Below are positions 40,534-51,796 of a DNA stretch of 64,000 nt, one piece after another; within the stretch, counting starts at the first letter, position 1; the number at the start of each line of letters is the position of its first letter. The stretch comes from Nocardioides alpinus (GTDB taxonomy: Bacteria > Actinomycetota > Actinomycetes > Propionibacteriales > Nocardioidaceae). A program made the translations under genes and the position numbers. The stretch lies in assembly GCF_900112035.1 (NCBI RefSeq), contig NZ_FOKC01000004.1, positions 1 through 64,000 on the forward strand, read 5' to 3'. The notes under the pieces are model-generated. The model was not told the DNA's origin. It worked only from the letters and a program-made list of their open reading frames with translations, and did no database searches.

Positions 40534-41526
40534 TCAAAGCCTCTTCTGCAGCTCGAGCAACGTCTCGATCGTGCGGTAGCCCAGTGCCTCGTTGACGGCG
40601 TTCATCCACGTGTTGACCTCGGCGTTGGAGGTGTCGACGGACACGAGCGAGGGGTGGGCCGCCAGGACCAGGTCGTGGGTGGCGAGCTTGAGGGCGAGCC
40701 CCAGGCGGTGACCGCGGTGGGCCGGGTCGACGATCGTGATGCCGACCTGGCCGTGCTCGTGGTCGGTGTCGTCGATGCGGACGTCGGACACGCCCGCCAC
40801 CGACCCGTCCGGCGCGATCGCCATCGAGGTCTGCACGTGACGGCCGATGCCCACCTGTCGCTGCTCGGCGGCGCGGATCCGATCGGGCGTCCACTCGGAT
40901 GCCTCGAGGTCCAGGTCCCCGAGCGGCACCTCCGACATCAGCATCCCCAGCAGCCGGCCGAACGACTCGAGGTGGTCCTCCGGGCAGACCGTGTCGAAGG
41001 TGATGATCCGGTAGCCGTCCGCTGCCGCCGCCTCGGCGAGGAGCGCCTCGCGACGGGCGCGGTAGTCGCTGACGGCGAGCTCCTTGATCGACTCGCGGCT
41101 CGCCACCTCGTACGCCATCGCCGTGGCGAACGCCTCCGCGGCGCCGGAGCCACCGGGCGGGAGGTAGGCCTCGCTCTGGATCGTCGTACGTCCGTCGCCG
41201 GCCGCGATCACCTCCAGCTCGCGCACGAGCCTGCGACCGGTCCCCTCCCGGGTGCGGTCCGGACGCGTGTAGGCGAAGGCCGTTGCGGTGTGGAAGTTCT
41301 CCCGGAGCGGGCGGACCAGCAGCCCCGCGCCGACCATCTCCCGCCCGTCGATCGCGGCCAGCAGGGTGACCGCACGCTCGGGGTTGGGTGCGGGGAGCGC
41401 GCGCCGACTCTGCTCCCACAGCGGCCACGGCTTGCCGGGGCGGTACGCCGTCGCCGCACACCCGACCTCCCACCACGCCTTGAGGGCGGCCTCGTTGCGG
41501 GGGTTGATCTGCTCGATGTCGACCAT
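40534..41526 (-). CDS. Tandem-GNAT acetyltransferase
   Basis: A 330-residue protein from ATG 41526 with two GNAT modules. N-terminal: YTRPDRTREGTGRRLVRELEVIA, with an acetyl-CoA loop R-E-G-T-G-R. C-terminal: VGITIVDPAHRGHRLGLALKLATHDLV (loop R-G-H-R-L-G) and VDTSNAEVNTWMNAVNEALGYR. The architecture and the ending LLELQKRL are shared with the protein at 61721-62746, so the two are paralogues. Mycothiol synthase also has two GNAT modules, but the sequence does not show its motifs. Substrate unknown. It converges on the HxlR gene with a 1-base gap. Confidence 0.8.
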   Translation of the reverse strand: MVDIEQINPRNEAALKAWWEVGCAATAYRPGKPWPLWEQSRRALPAPNPERAVTLLAAIDGREMVGAGLLVRPLRENFHTATAFAYTRPDRTREGTGRRLVRELEVIAAGDGRTTIQSEAYLPPGGSGAAEAFATAMAYEVASRESIKELAVSDYRARREALLAEAAAADGYRIITFDTVCPEDHLESFGRLLGMLMSEVPLGDLDLEASEWTPDRIRAAEQRQVGIGRHVQTSMAIAPDGSVAGVSDVRIDDTDHEHGQVGITIVDPAHRGHRLGLALKLATHDLVLAAHPSLVSVDTSNAEVNTWMNAVNEALGYRTIETLLELQKRL

Positions 41527-41569
41527 GTCGGCGACCGTAGTCCGGGCGCCGGGCACCGTCACGCGAGGA

Positions 41570-42100
41570 CTAGGTGCGCGGGTCGCGTCGCGCCCGGCGC
41601 GCCTCGATCCGTTGTGCCTCCCTGATGGGAGACCTTTCCACGACACGGCCGCGCCAGCGCACGACCACGCCGATCAGGAGGACGAAGGCGGGCAGGCCGA
41701 TCCCGAGGAAGAACCAGGTGGCCAGCGGCGAGCTGGTCTCGACCGCGGAGCCGTCCGGGGCGACCCACAGGGTCCAGCTGTCACCGACCTCGCGATCGGG
41801 GCGCCCGGAGCGAAGGAACGTCGCCGTGCGGACGTCGTCGCCGTCCGTCCAACGGAGGTCGTAGGTGGTCAACGGCCGGTCGGCCTCGTCGGGCCGGGTC
41901 CCGTCACGAACGGCGACGACCGTCGTGTCGCGACGGTCGGTGCCGCCCAGCAGGTGGGTGCGTACGCCGGGCGTGACGAGGACCAGCACGGCAGCGAGCA
42001 CCAGCCCGATGCCGATCGCGAGGGCCACGTCCCGCGCGGTGAGCCGGCTGGCGGGCTCGGGCGCGCCCCCGTCGAGTCCCGTGCCCGGATCGGACGTCAC
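41570..42100 (-). CDS. Membrane protein with DUF3592-like extracytoplasmic domain
   Basis: A 176-residue protein with two transmembrane helices ([21 protein letters not shown] about 26-46; [19 protein letters not shown] about 130-148). The loop between them ([40 protein letters not shown]) has the beta pattern and [YF]-x-x-x-W/G-x-x-V-x-x-x-x-P style of DUF3592 proteins. The tail is strongly basic ([13 protein letters not shown]), hence cytoplasmic. It overlaps the glmM stop by 4 bases and is co-translated with it; the function is unknown. Confidence 0.7.
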   Translation of the reverse strand: MTSDPGTGLDGGAPEPASRLTARDVALAIGIGLVLAAVLVLVTPGVRTHLLGGTDRRDTTVVAVRDGTRPDEADRPLTTYDLRWTDGDDVRTATFLRSGRPDREVGDSWTLWVAPDGSAVETSSPLATWFFLGIGLPAFVLLIGVVVRWRGRVVERSPIREAQRIEARRARRDPRT

Positions 42101-43446
42101 GGCAGCAACAGCTGGGACTTCACCACGTCGGCCAGCCGGGACGCCACGTCCTGGGCCTCGTCGGGGGTCGGCGCCTCGACCATGACGCGCACGATCGGCT
42201 CGGTGCCCGACGGTCGCAGCAGGATCCGGCCCCGATCGCCCAGGGCCGCCTCCTCCTCGGCCACCGCGGCCGCCAGCACCGCGTCATCGTCGGCACGCGA
42301 CTTGTCGACGCCGGAGACGTTGAGGAGGACCTGGGGCAGCCGCGTCATCACCGAGGCGAGCTCGGCGAGGGACTTGCCGGTCGTGGCCATCCGCTCCATG
42401 ACGTGGAGGGTGGTGAGGATCCCGTCCCCGGTGGTGGCGTGGTCGCTGAGGATGACGTGGCCCGACTGCTCACCGCCGAGGGAGTAGCCGGAGACCTTCA
42501 TCGCCTCCAGGACGTAGCGGTCGCCCACCTTGGTCTGGCGCACGCCGATGTCGTGGGCGCGCATCGCCTGCACGAAGCCCAGGTTGCTCATCACCGTCGC
42601 GACGACGGTGTCCTTGGCCAGTCGGCCCTGGTCGCGCAGCGAGAGGGACAGGATCGCGAGGAGCTGGTCCCCGTCGACGATGTTGCCCGCGGCGTCCACG
42701 GCCAGGCACCGGTCGGCGTCGCCGTCGAGGCCGAAGCCTGCGTGGGCGCCGTGCTCGACGACCGCGGCCTGCAGCGAGCCGAGGTGGGTCGAGCCGCAGT
42801 TGTCGTTGATGTTGAGGCCGTCGGGGTCGGCGTGGATCGCGATGACCGTCGCGCCGGCGTCCTCGAGGGCACGCGGTCCGGCCGCGTGCGCGGCACCCTC
42901 GGCGCAGTCGAGGACCACCTTCAGCCCGACGAGCGGGTGGGTGATCGTGCTCTCGAGGTGGGCGGCGTACTCCTCGACGGCGGAGTCGTAGACGTTGACC
43001 CGGCCGACGTCACCGCCGGTGGGCCGCTCCCACGGCTCGCCCATGCGTCGCTCGATCGCGATCTCGATCGCGTCGTCGAGCTTGTGGCCGCCGCGCGCCA
43101 GGAACTTGATGCCGTTGTCGGGCATCGGGTTGTGAGAGGCCGACAGCATCACGCCGAGGTCGGCGCCGAGCCGCTCGGTCATGTGGGCCACGCCCGGGGT
43201 GGGCAGCACCCCCAGCAGGAGCACGTCGACGCCCGCGGAGGCGAGTCCGGCGACGACCGCGGACTCGAGGAACTGCCCGGAGATGCGCGTGTCCCGACCC
43301 ACCACGGCGAGAGGGCGGTGGCCCTCGAACTCGCCACGGTCGGCCAGGACATGTGCTGCACAGACGGAGAGGTCCAGGGCCAGCTCCGCGGTCAGATGAC
43401 CGTTGGCCAGGCCCCGGACCCCGTCCGTGCCGAAGAGTCGCGTCAT
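42097..43446 (-). CDS. glmM: Phosphoglucosamine mutase
   Basis: A 449-residue enzyme that interconverts glucosamine-6-P and glucosamine-1-P after Glm[23 protein letters not shown] starts the protein; the active serine lies in [17 protein letters not shown] (Ser104, phosphorylated); the metal loop is [22 protein letters not shown] is the sugar loop, and [15 protein letters not shown] the phosphate site. It is 19 bases downstream of rpsI on the same strand; the order rplM-rpsI-glmM is widely conserved in actinobacteria. Confidence 0.98.
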   Translation of the reverse strand: MTRLFGTDGVRGLANGHLTAELALDLSVCAAHVLADRGEFEGHRPLAVVGRDTRISGQFLESAVVAGLASAGVDVLLLGVLPTPGVAHMTERLGADLGVMLSASHNPMPDNGIKFLARGGHKLDDAIEIAIERRMGEPWERPTGGDVGRVNVYDSAVEEYAAHLESTITHPLVGLKVVLDCAEGAAHAAGPRALEDAGATVIAIHADPDGLNINDNCGSTHLGSLQAAVVEHGAHAGFGLDGDADRCLAVDAAGNIVDGDQLLAILSLSLRDQGRLAKDTVVATVMSNLGFVQAMRAHDIGVRQTKVGDRYVLEAMKVSGYSLGGEQSGHVILSDHATTGDGILTTLHVMERMATTGKSLAELASVMTRLPQVLLNVSGVDKSRADDDAVLAAAVAEEEAALGDRGRILLRPSGTEPIVRVMVEAPTPDEAQDVASRLADVVKSQLLLP

Positions 43447-43465
43447 GTAACGGGACTCTAGGAGA

Positions 43466-43978
43466 TCAGCGCTTGCTGAACTGCGACGCCTTGCGGGCCT
43501 TCTTGAGACCGGCCTTCTTGCGCTCCACGACGCGGGCGTCGCGGGTCAGCAGACCGGCCTTCTTGAGGGCCGGGCGGTTGGCCTCCTCGTCGATGGCGTT
43601 GAGCGAGCGGGCCACGCCGAGACGCAGCGCGCCGGCCTGACCGGCGGTGCCGCCACCGTGGACGCGGGCGAGCACGTCGAAGCGACCCATGAGCTGCAGC
43701 TCGGCGAACGGCTCGTTCGCGATCTGCTGGTGCAGCTTGTTGGGGAAGTAGTTCTCGAGCGAGCGGCCGTTGATGGTCCACTCGCCGGTGCCCGGGACGA
43801 TGCGGACGCGGGCGACGGCCTCCTTGCGACGGCCGGTGGCCGCGCCGGGGGCGATGGTGGCCGGGCGGGCCGGGGTGTCGGCGGACGCGTCGCTCTCGGA
43901 CGTGTACGACACGCCGTCGGCGCCGGCCTCGAAGGTCTCCTCGACCTCGCCTGAATCCAGGGTGGTGTTCTCAGTCAT
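43466..43978 (-). CDS. rpsI: 30S ribosomal protein S9
   Basis: A 170-residue protein from ATG 43978. The S9 core (about 46-170) has [53 protein letters not shown] and the basic end [18 protein letters not shown] that reaches the P-site tRNA. The first 45 residues are an acidic extension ([17 protein letters not shown]) common in actinobacterial S9 but absent from E. coli. It follows rplM by 14 bases. Confidence 0.97.
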   Translation of the reverse strand: MTENTTLDSGEVEETFEAGADGVSYTSESDASADTPARPATIAPGAATGRRKEAVARVRIVPGTGEWTINGRSLENYFPNKLHQQIANEPFAELQLMGRFDVLARVHGGGTAGQAGALRLGVARSLNAIDEEANRPALKKAGLLTRDARVVERKKAGLKKARKASQFSKR

Positions 43979-43992
43979 CTGTGAGTCCTCAG

Positions 43993-44436
43993 TCACTGGG
44001 AGATCTGCGAGATCTCGAACGGGGTGGCCTGCTGGGCCAGGTGCGGGTGGTCGGGGCCGGGGTAGACCTTGAGCTTCTTCAGCACCTGACGACCGAGCTT
44101 GTTCTTGGGGAGCATGCCCCACACGGCGTTCTCGATGGCCTTGCGAGCGTCCTTCTCGAGGAGCTCACCGAAGGGGGTGGCCGAGAGGCCGCCCGGGTAG
44201 CCCGAGTGGCGGTAGGCCATCTTGGTGGTCTTCTTGGTCCCCGACAGCGACACCTTGGACGCGTTGACGATGATCACGAAGTCGCCCATGTCCATGTGCG
44301 GAGCGAAGGTCGGCTTGTGCTTGCCGCGGATGAGGTTGGCGGCCTGGACGGCGAGCCGTCCCAGGACCACGTCGGTGGCGTCGATGACGTGCCACTCACG
44401 CTGGATGTCAGCGGGCTTGGGGCTGTACGTGCGCAC
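43993..44436 (-). CDS. rplM: 50S ribosomal protein L13
   Basis: A 147-residue protein from GTG 44436 ([15 protein letters not shown]). [42 protein letters not shown] and [29 protein letters not shown] are diagnostic L13 blocks. A frame extending 1.7 kb upstream is spurious. It heads the rplM-rpsI-glmM transcript; a perfect palindrome 28-49 bases before the start is a likely leader control element. Confidence 0.97.
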   Translation of the reverse strand: MRTYSPKPADIQREWHVIDATDVVLGRLAVQAANLIRGKHKPTFAPHMDMGDFVIIVNASKVSLSGTKKTTKMAYRHSGYPGGLSATPFGELLEKDARKAIENAVWGMLPKNKLGRQVLKKLKVYPGPDHPHLAQQATPFEISQISQ

Positions 44437-44463
44437 GGCTATGTCCCGTTCTGGTTCGTTGGA

Positions 44464-44485
44464 CCGTTCCTCGATCGAGGAACGG
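44464..44485 (-). promoter_or_regulatory. 22-base perfect palindrome in the rplM leader
   Basis: CCGTTCCTC, centre GATC, GAGGAACGG: nine-base arms, or eleven when the self-complementary centre is counted. It ends 28 bases upstream of the rplM GTG on the same strand. It could form a leader stem-loop that binds L13 itself (L13 leaders exist in other phyla) or be a DNA operator. The rest of the 264-base divergent gap to 44700 shows nothing else clear. Confidence 0.6.
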
Positions 44486-44700
44486 AGGTGCCCCACAGGT
44501 TCTGGAGGGCGGTGCGACTTCTGACGAACACGGCCCGGTTCGCTCCCCTCCCAAGAATGAGCACTGAGGGGGGATGACGTCGGATCTGCACCCGCACCCA
44601 GAGGGCACGGACGCGGCAGGAGTCGCGACCAGCAAGAGTACGGCGCTCCACGCGTGAGGGTCAAAACGGCGGAGCGTGCGCAGAGGGCCACAATGACCGG

Positions 44701-46026
44701 GTGCACAACGGTGGCGTCTCCTTCTGGTGGCAGCAGGTCGGCGTGCCCACGCCGACCGACCGTCTGGTGGGTGACGCCCGCTGCGACGTGGTCATCGTCG
44801 GGGGCGGTCTCACGGGGCTCTGGACCGCCTTCTCCCTGCACGAGGCCGACCCCACCCTCGACATCCGCGTCGTCGAGGCGGAGTTCGCCGGCTTCGGCGC
44901 GTCCGGGCGCAACGGCGGCTGGCTGTCCAGCGAGCTGCCGGGCAGCGCGACGGCGTACGCCGAGGTGGCGGGCGCGGAGGGTGTCGAGCGGATGCGGACC
45001 GCGGTGCGCGACACCGTCGACGAGGTGATCGCAGTGGCGGCACGGGAGGGCATCGAGGCCGACATCGTGCGCAGCGGCGTCCTCTACGTCGCCCGCTCGG
45101 CGGCGCAGGCCGAGCGACTGGCCGGCGAGCTCGACGCGGCACAGGTGCAGCGGCGGATCCGTGTGGCTGGTGCCGTCGCGGGCCGCTACGACCCCGACTG
45201 CGCGCGGGTGCACCCCGCCCGGCTGGTGAGCGGGGTGGCCCGCATCGTGCGGGAGCGAGGCGTACGGATCCACGAGGACACCCGCGCCGTCTCGGTGACG
45301 CCGGGCGCCGTGGTCACCGAGCACGGCACGGTGCGGGCACCCGTGGTGCTGCGCTGCCTCGAGGGCTTCACCGCCGGGCTGGCCGGGCACCGGCGCGAGT
45401 GGCTGCCGATGAACTCCGCGATCATCGCGACCGAGCCGCTCACCGCCGCCCAGTGGGACGCGATCGGGTGGAGCGGCGAGGAGCTGCTCGGCGACGAGGC
45501 CCACGCCTACTGCTACGCCCAACGCACCGCCGACGGCCGGATCGCGATCGGCGGACGCGGTGTGCCGTACCGCTTCGGCTCGCGCACCGACGTCGAGGGG
45601 CGCACCCAGGACCGGACCGTGGCGTCGCTCCGCTCGACCCTCACGTCGCTGTTCCCGTCGCTCGGCGGGATCGGGATCGACCACGCCTGGTGCGGGGTGC
45701 TCGGGGTCCCGCGCGACTGGAGCGCGAGCGTGGCCTTCGATCCCGCGACGGGGCTCGGCCATGCCGGTGGCTACGTCGGCTCGGGCCTCACCGCGACCCA
45801 CCTCGCCGGTCGTACGTTGCGCGACCTCGTGCTCGGCCACGACACCGACCTGACCCGACTGCCGTGGACCAACCACCGCGTCCGACGGTGGGAGCCCGAG
45901 CCGCTCCGGTGGGCCGGCGTGCACGCGCTCTACCGGCTCTACCGCGCCGCCGACCACCGCGAGGACGCCGGCCTCGACCGCACCAGCCGCATCGCCCGCG
46001 TCGCCAACCGGGTGGCCGGGCGCTGA
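44701..46026 (+). CDS. FAD-dependent amine/amino-acid oxidoreductase (DAO family)
   Basis: A 441-residue protein from GTG 44701. [48 protein letters not shown] is the FAD Rossmann motif plus the GASGRNGG loop of the DadA/PuuB (gamma-glutamylputrescine oxidase) family. [13 protein letters not shown] and [19 protein letters not shown] mark the substrate domain, and [27 protein letters not shown] the C-terminal FAD contact. No transporter or aminotransferase lies beside it, so the amine or amino-acid substrate cannot be named. Confidence 0.88.
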   Translation: MHNGGVSFWWQQVGVPTPTDRLVGDARCDVVIVGGGLTGLWTAFSLHEADPTLDIRVVEAEFAGFGASGRNGGWLSSELPGSATAYAEVAGAEGVERMRTAVRDTVDEVIAVAAREGIEADIVRSGVLYVARSAAQAERLAGELDAAQVQRRIRVAGAVAGRYDPDCARVHPARLVSGVARIVRERGVRIHEDTRAVSVTPGAVVTEHGTVRAPVVLRCLEGFTAGLAGHRREWLPMNSAIIATEPLTAAQWDAIGWSGEELLGDEAHAYCYAQRTADGRIAIGGRGVPYRFGSRTDVEGRTQDRTVASLRSTLTSLFPSLGGIGIDHAWCGVLGVPRDWSASVAFDPATGLGHAGGYVGSGLTATHLAGRTLRDLVLGHDTDLTRLPWTNHRVRRWEPEPLRWAGVHALYRLYRAADHREDAGLDRTSRIARVANRVAGR

Positions 46027-46138
46027 ACCGGGTCGTGGACACCGGTTCGCGCTCGTCCGAGGACCGCGGCTAAGTTGGACGGACCCAAAGACGTACGCAA
46101 GACGCCGAAATCCATCGAATGCCGGAACAGGAGCCGAC

Positions 46139-47443
<1,305 letters not shown>

Positions 47444-47464
47444 GCCCGCCCCACCCGACGTACG

Positions 47465-47499
47465 ACGAACGCCCCGACCGCACCGGCCGGGGCGTTCGT
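47465..47499 (+). terminator. gltA terminator hairpin
   Basis: ACGAACGCCCCG (47465-47476) pairs exactly with CGGGGCGTTCGT (47488-47499), a 12-bp stem with an 11-base loop, 21 bases after the gltA stop. Confidence 0.85.
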
Positions 47500-47558
47500 G
47501 CGTGTGTCGCCGGGACCCTCCGATCACTACACTCCGCTCCAGAGTGGCGGGAGGTGTC

Positions 47559-49868
47559 GTGGGGACCGATCGTGCGGGCACGTTGGGCCAGGTGCTGCGC
47601 GGGCTGCGCGAGGCGTGCGGGCTGTCGCAGGAGGAGCTGGCGGCGCGGGCCGGGCTGAGCCCGCACGCGATCAGCGCGCTCGAGCGTGGCACCCGCACCC
47701 GCCCCTACCCGCACACCCTGCGTTCGCTCGCGGTCGCACTGGAGCTGACCGACGAGCAGCGCACCACGCTCCTGGACGCCGTCCCGGCGCGCACACCGCG
47801 TGCCACGCCCGGCCCGTCCGGAGCCCGACCGCGTGACCTGCCGGTGCCCGCGTCGCCGCTCGTCGGACGCGGCGACGACATCTCACGCGTCGGTGACCTG
47901 CTGCGCACGCGCAGGCTGGTCACCCTCAGCGGTCCTGGAGGCGTTGGGAAGACGCGCCTCGCGCTGGCCGTCGCCACCGCAGTACGCGACCGGTACGCCG
48001 ACGGCGTCACGCTGGTCGAGCTGGCTCCCCTGCTCGAGCCCGGCCAGGTCCTCCCGGCCGTCGCCGACGCGCTGGACGCCGGCCGCGAACCCGGCCGCAC
48101 GGTGGCCGACGACATCGTCGAGCGGCTCCGCGGGCAGCAGCTGCTGCTCGTGCTGGACAACGTCGAGCACCTGCTCGACGCTGCGCCGGACGTGGCCGCG
48201 CTGGTCGAGGCGGTCCCCGACCTGACCGTGCTGGCCACCAGTCGCGCGCCGCTGCGGGTGCGCGGCGAGACCGAGTACGGCGTCGACCCCCTGGAGGTGG
48301 AGGACCGTCGCGACGGATCGCCCTCGCCGGCAGCCACGCTGCTGCTGGACCGGGCCCAGCGGGTCAGCCCCGGCTGGGGTGCGGACCCGTCCGACGCTGC
48401 CGCCGTCGCCGCCACGTGCGAGCGCCTGGCCGGCCTCCCGCTCGCCCTCGAGCTGGCTGCTGCGAGGGCCCGGCTGCTCGCCCCGGCGGCACTCCTCGAC
48501 CGGCTCGGCACCGCCCTGCAGTCCGGCCCGCGCGACCTGCCCCCGCGCCAGCGCACGATGCGCGCCACCCTCGACTGGAGCAACGGCCTGCTCGACGCGC
48601 CCGGCCGGCAGCTGCTGCGCCTGCTCGGCGTCTTCGCCGGCGGCACCACCCTCGCCGACCTCGAGGCGGTCGCCCACCACGCCGGAGCAGCGTACGACGT
48701 GGCCACCACGCTCGAGGCCCTGATCGAGCACTCGCTCGTCGTGGTCGAGCCCGCGGGCCGGATCCGGATGCTGGAGCCGGTCGCCCAGTACGCCCGCGAC
48801 CTGCTCGACGAGGCTGGCGAGTGGGACACCGCGGCCCGTGCGCACGCCGCCCACTACCTGTCGGTCGCCCGGGCCACCAGCTCGAGCTACCGCAACGGCG
48901 GCCAGGTCGCCGCGCTGACCCGGATCGACCTCGAGCACGCCAACCTCACCGTCGCGGCCGAGCGCTCCCTGGCCGCGGGTGACGTCGAGACGCCGGCGGC
49001 GATGGCGTGGGAGCTCTGGCTCTACTGGTGGCTCCGCGGCCACCACGACCACGGCCGCCGGTTCGCGGAGTCGGTGCTCCAGCGGGCCACCGGCCTGCCC
49101 GCCGAGGTGCACGCCCGGGCCGCCCTCGCGGCCGCGACGATGGCCTTCGCGATGGACGACGTGGACGCGGCCGCACGGAGGTGGCGACTCGCGCGCGAGC
49201 ACGCCGGAGACGTCCCCGAGGTGCTGTCCAACGCGGTCGCAGGGGAAGGCCTGGCCGCGCTGGTGGCCGGCGACCTCTCCGCCGCACGCGCGCTGTTCGT
49301 CGAGGCCGTGGGCCACGCCGAGGCCGGCGGGCCCGAGGTCGAGTGGACGTGGGCCCTGGCCCACATCTGGCTCGGAACGGTCGCGCTGCTCGAGGGCGAC
49401 GCCGACGAGGCCGTACGCCTCGTCGAGGCGGGCCTCGGCTCCGCGCGCCGGCGCGAGGACCGCCTCACGTCCTACATCGCGCTCTACAACCTGTTCCAGG
49501 TCGAGCTCGGGCGCGGCGACCACGAGGCCGCCCGGCGACACCTCGACGAGGGCACCAGGCTCTCGCTGGAGACGGGCGACCAGGCCAACCTGGCCTACCT
49601 GCTGGACGCTGGCGCGGTCGTCTCAGCAGCGTCCGGGCAGCACGCCCGGGTGCCGCTGCTGCTCGGTGCCGCGCAGGCGATCCGGGAGACGCTGGGCTCG
49701 CGGGGCTACGGCTACTACCGGCCGGACCCGGCGGCGATCGCTGCCGCGGCAGCAGAGGCGCGGACCCACCTCGGGGACGACCGCTACGACGACGCGCTCG
49801 ACACCGGCCGCGGCCTGTCACCCGAGATGGCCGCATCGATGCTGCGCGGGGGGACCAGCCGGAGCTGA
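47559..49868 (+). CDS. XRE-type HTH regulator with NB-ARC/AAA ATPase and TPR-like region
   Basis: About 769 residues from GTG 47559 (GGGAGG upstream). [41 protein letters not shown] (about 10-50) is a helix-turn-helix of the XRE/HTH_31 class. The ATPase has Walker [12 protein letters not shown] (125-135), Walker [12 protein letters not shown], sensor [14 protein letters not shown] and [16 protein letters not shown] (the GLPL motif of NB-ARC STAND proteins), plus a winged helix [14 protein letters not shown]. The last 350 residues are helical repeats ([25 protein letters not shown]) like TPR. Such STAND regulators switch on transcription when a ligand binds the repeats; ligand and target are unknown. 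The next genes (membrane protein, sigma factor, GNAT) may be its targets. Confidence 0.88.
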   Translation: MGTDRAGTLGQVLRGLREACGLSQEELAARAGLSPHAISALERGTRTRPYPHTLRSLAVALELTDEQRTTLLDAVPARTPRATPGPSGARPRDLPVPASPLVGRGDDISRVGDLLRTRRLVTLSGPGGVGKTRLALAVATAVRDRYADGVTLVELAPLLEPGQVLPAVADALDAGREPGRTVADDIVERLRGQQLLLVLDNVEHLLDAAPDVAALVEAVPDLTVLATSRAPLRVRGETEYGVDPLEVEDRRDGSPSPAATLLLDRAQRVSPGWGADPSDAAAVAATCERLAGLPLALELAAARARLLAPAALLDRLGTALQSGPRDLPPRQRTMRATLDWSNGLLDAPGRQLLRLLGVFAGGTTLADLEAVAHHAGAAYDVATTLEALIEHSLVVVEPAGRIRMLEPVAQYARDLLDEAGEWDTAARAHAAHYLSVARATSSSYRNGGQVAALTRIDLEHANLTVAAERSLAAGDVETPAAMAWELWLYWWLRGHHDHGRRFAESVLQRATGLPAEVHARAALAAATMAFAMDDVDAAARRWRLAREHAGDVPEVLSNAVAGEGLAALVAGDLSAARALFVEAVGHAEAGGPEVEWTWALAHIWLGTVALLEGDADEAVRLVEAGLGSARRREDRLTSYIALYNLFQVELGRGDHEAARRHLDEGTRLSLETGDQANLAYLLDAGAVVSAASGQHARVPLLLGAAQAIRETLGSRGYGYYRPDPAAIAAAAAEARTHLGDDRYDDALDTGRGLSPEMAASMLRGGTSRS

Positions 49869-49981
49869 GCGACCCGTACACCACTCGTACACCTGGTGCT
49901 GTGCATGGTGTGCGGCCCCTGCTGCTCCGAGGGTGGTGCCACGGCACGACCGTGCCGACCCCCCACGACCCGGGAGCCGCC

Positions 49982-50680
49982 ATGAGCAGCACGCTCGACC
50001 AGTCCACCACCACGACCACCACCTCCGCGCCCCGTTCGGGACCCCACGGCCGCGGCTGGATCCTCGCCGGCATCGGAGCCGGTGTCCTCGCCGTCGCCGG
50101 TGGCATCGCCGGCGGGATGGTCGACGCGGTCTACGACCCCGCCACGTCCGGCGACGGCGCAGCCATCACCGAGGCGCTCTCCGGCCAGGTGCCGTCGATC
50201 CTGGCCTTCCACACCGCCACGATGGTCTCGTGCGTCCTGCTGGTGCTCTTCACCGCCGGGCTCCACCGTCAGCTGGTGCGCCGGACCGACGCCGACAGCC
50301 TCGTCCCCGGCGTCGCCGCGGCGGGCCTCGGCCTCGTTGCCGTCGCCCAGCTCATCGGCGCGGGACTGACCACGGAGTTCGTCTTCGCGCTCGCCGAGGA
50401 CACCAGCCTGGTGCTGCCGGAGAACGCCACCTTCTTCAACCACTGGATCGGCACGATCCCGTGGTTGTGGGGCGGCGCCGGGCTCACCGGCCTGGCCGTG
50501 GCGAGCGCGGCGCTCCGGCAGGGGGCGTACGCCCGGTGGCTCGGCTGGACGAGCCTCGTGCTGGGCGGCATCACCACGCTGTTCCTGGTAAGTCCGCTGC
50601 AGTACATGGCCGGGATGACCGGGCCTGTGTGGCTCGTCGTCCTCGCGGTCGGGCTGCTCCGGTCCTCCCGAGGAGCCTGA
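49982..50680 (+). CDS. Integral membrane protein, unknown function
   Basis: A 232-residue protein from ATG 49982. After a Ser/Thr-rich cytoplasmic start, five to six helices follow: GWILAGIGAGVLAVAGGIAGG, PSILAFHTATMVSCVLLVLFTAGL, VPGVAAAGLGLVAVAQLIGAG, WLWGGAGLTGLAVASAAL, WLGWTSLVLGGITTLFLVSP and VWLVVLAVGLL. It resembles small DUF4386-type membrane proteins in layout, but I cannot confirm the family. The next gene (ECF sigma factor) starts one base after its stop, so the two are coupled. Confidence 0.75.
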   Translation: MSSTLDQSTTTTTTSAPRSGPHGRGWILAGIGAGVLAVAGGIAGGMVDAVYDPATSGDGAAITEALSGQVPSILAFHTATMVSCVLLVLFTAGLHRQLVRRTDADSLVPGVAAAGLGLVAVAQLIGAGLTTEFVFALAEDTSLVLPENATFFNHWIGTIPWLWGGAGLTGLAVASAALRQGAYARWLGWTSLVLGGITTLFLVSPLQYMAGMTGPVWLVVLAVGLLRSSRGA

Positions 50681-50681
50681 C

Positions 50682-51209
50682 GTGTCCCCCGGGAGCCCGC
50701 AGGCGCTGCGCGTCGTCGGCGGGACGGACCTCGACTTCGCGTCGTACGTCGCCGCGCGGCGGCCCGCCCTGCTCCGCTGGGCATGGTCCGTGGCGGGCGA
50801 CCCGCACACCGCCGAGGACCTGCTCCAGGCCTCGCTCGTCCGGGTGCTCGCCCGATGGGACACCCTGCGGGACCGGGGCGCCGCGGATGCCTACGTGCGG
50901 CGCACCATCACCCGTCAGCACATCAGCTGGCACCGCCAGTCCTGGCGTCACCGCGAGGTCAGCACGGCCTCGCCGCCGGAACGAGCGGTCGTGACGCCCG
51001 GTCGTGCCGACGCGGTCGGCCTGTGGTCCCTGGTGCAGGGGCTGCCGCCGCAGCAGCGGGACACAGTGGCACTGCGCTACTACGAAGAGCTCAGCATCGC
51101 CGAGACCGCTGCCGTCCTGGGCTGCTCGACCGGAACCGTCAAGTCCAACACCAGCCGCGCCATCACCACGCTGCGCCGACTCGCCGTCGACACGGCACTC
51201 GCCGGCTGA
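50682..51209 (+). CDS. SigE-family ECF RNA polymerase sigma factor
   Basis: A 175-residue sigma factor from GTG 50682. Region 2: FASYVAARRPALLRWAWSVAGDPHTAEDLLQASLVRVLARWD; region 4: LPPQQRDTVALRYYEELSIAETAAVLGCSTGTVKSNTSRAITTLRR. It is closely related in pattern to the sigma half of the fused protein at 24850, sharing LRYYEEL and the GTVKS-x-TSRA helix. No anti-sigma gene follows; a GNAT protein does. Together with the STAND regulator upstream it forms an accessory regulatory cassette. Confidence 0.93.
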   Translation: MSPGSPQALRVVGGTDLDFASYVAARRPALLRWAWSVAGDPHTAEDLLQASLVRVLARWDTLRDRGAADAYVRRTITRQHISWHRQSWRHREVSTASPPERAVVTPGRADAVGLWSLVQGLPPQQRDTVALRYYEELSIAETAAVLGCSTGTVKSNTSRAITTLRRLAVDTALAG

Positions 51210-51225
51210 GACCGAGAGGAACTCC

Positions 51226-51729
51226 ATGCCCCTTCCCTGGCTGCCTGCCGGCTTCACCCACCCGACCCGGGTCGAGGTCCCGTTCGGGCACCACCTGCGT
51301 CCCATCAGCCCCGACGACACCGACCTGGACATGGTCGCCGTGATGGGGTCCCGCGAGCGCCTGTGGGGGATCTACGGCGAGGCGTGGGGATGGCCGCCCG
51401 CCGACATGTCGCACGAGGCCGACCGGGCCGACCTGGCCCGGCACGCCGCGGAGATGGAGGCGCACCAGTCCTTCAACTACGCCCTCCTCGACACCGACGA
51501 GACGGCCCTGCTGGGCTGCGTCTACATCGATCCTCCCGAGAAGGTCGGGGCGGACGCCGAGATCTCGTGGTGGGTGGTCGACGAGTGCGTCGGCACCGAG
51601 CTGGAGCGGGTGCTGGACGAGCTGGTGCCGCGCTGGATCGCCGAGGTGTGGCCGCTCTCGGAGCCGAGGTACGTCGGACGCGACCTGTCCTGGGCGGACT
51701 GGCTCGCCCTGCCGGACGTGCCGCGCTGA
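51226..51729 (+). CDS. GNAT-fold N-acetyltransferase
   Basis: A 167-residue protein from ATG 51226 with GAGAGGA upstream. FNYALLDTDETALLGCVYIDPPEKVGADAEISWWVVDEC is the GNAT beta-4/beta-5 region; ELERVLDELVPRWIAEVWPL is the following helix. The classical acetyl-CoA loop is not obvious. It is a paralogue of 21601-22074, which is likewise next to a regulatory gene. It lies 16 bases after the sigma gene. Confidence 0.75.
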   Translation: MPLPWLPAGFTHPTRVEVPFGHHLRPISPDDTDLDMVAVMGSRERLWGIYGEAWGWPPADMSHEADRADLARHAAEMEAHQSFNYALLDTDETALLGCVYIDPPEKVGADAEISWWVVDECVGTELERVLDELVPRWIAEVWPLSEPRYVGRDLSWADWLALPDVPR

Positions 51730-51796
51730 CGGGGTACTTCTCCACTTCCCAGCGCTCTCTCAGCGCCTGCACAGGGCAGCGCCTCAGGCTGGAGCC

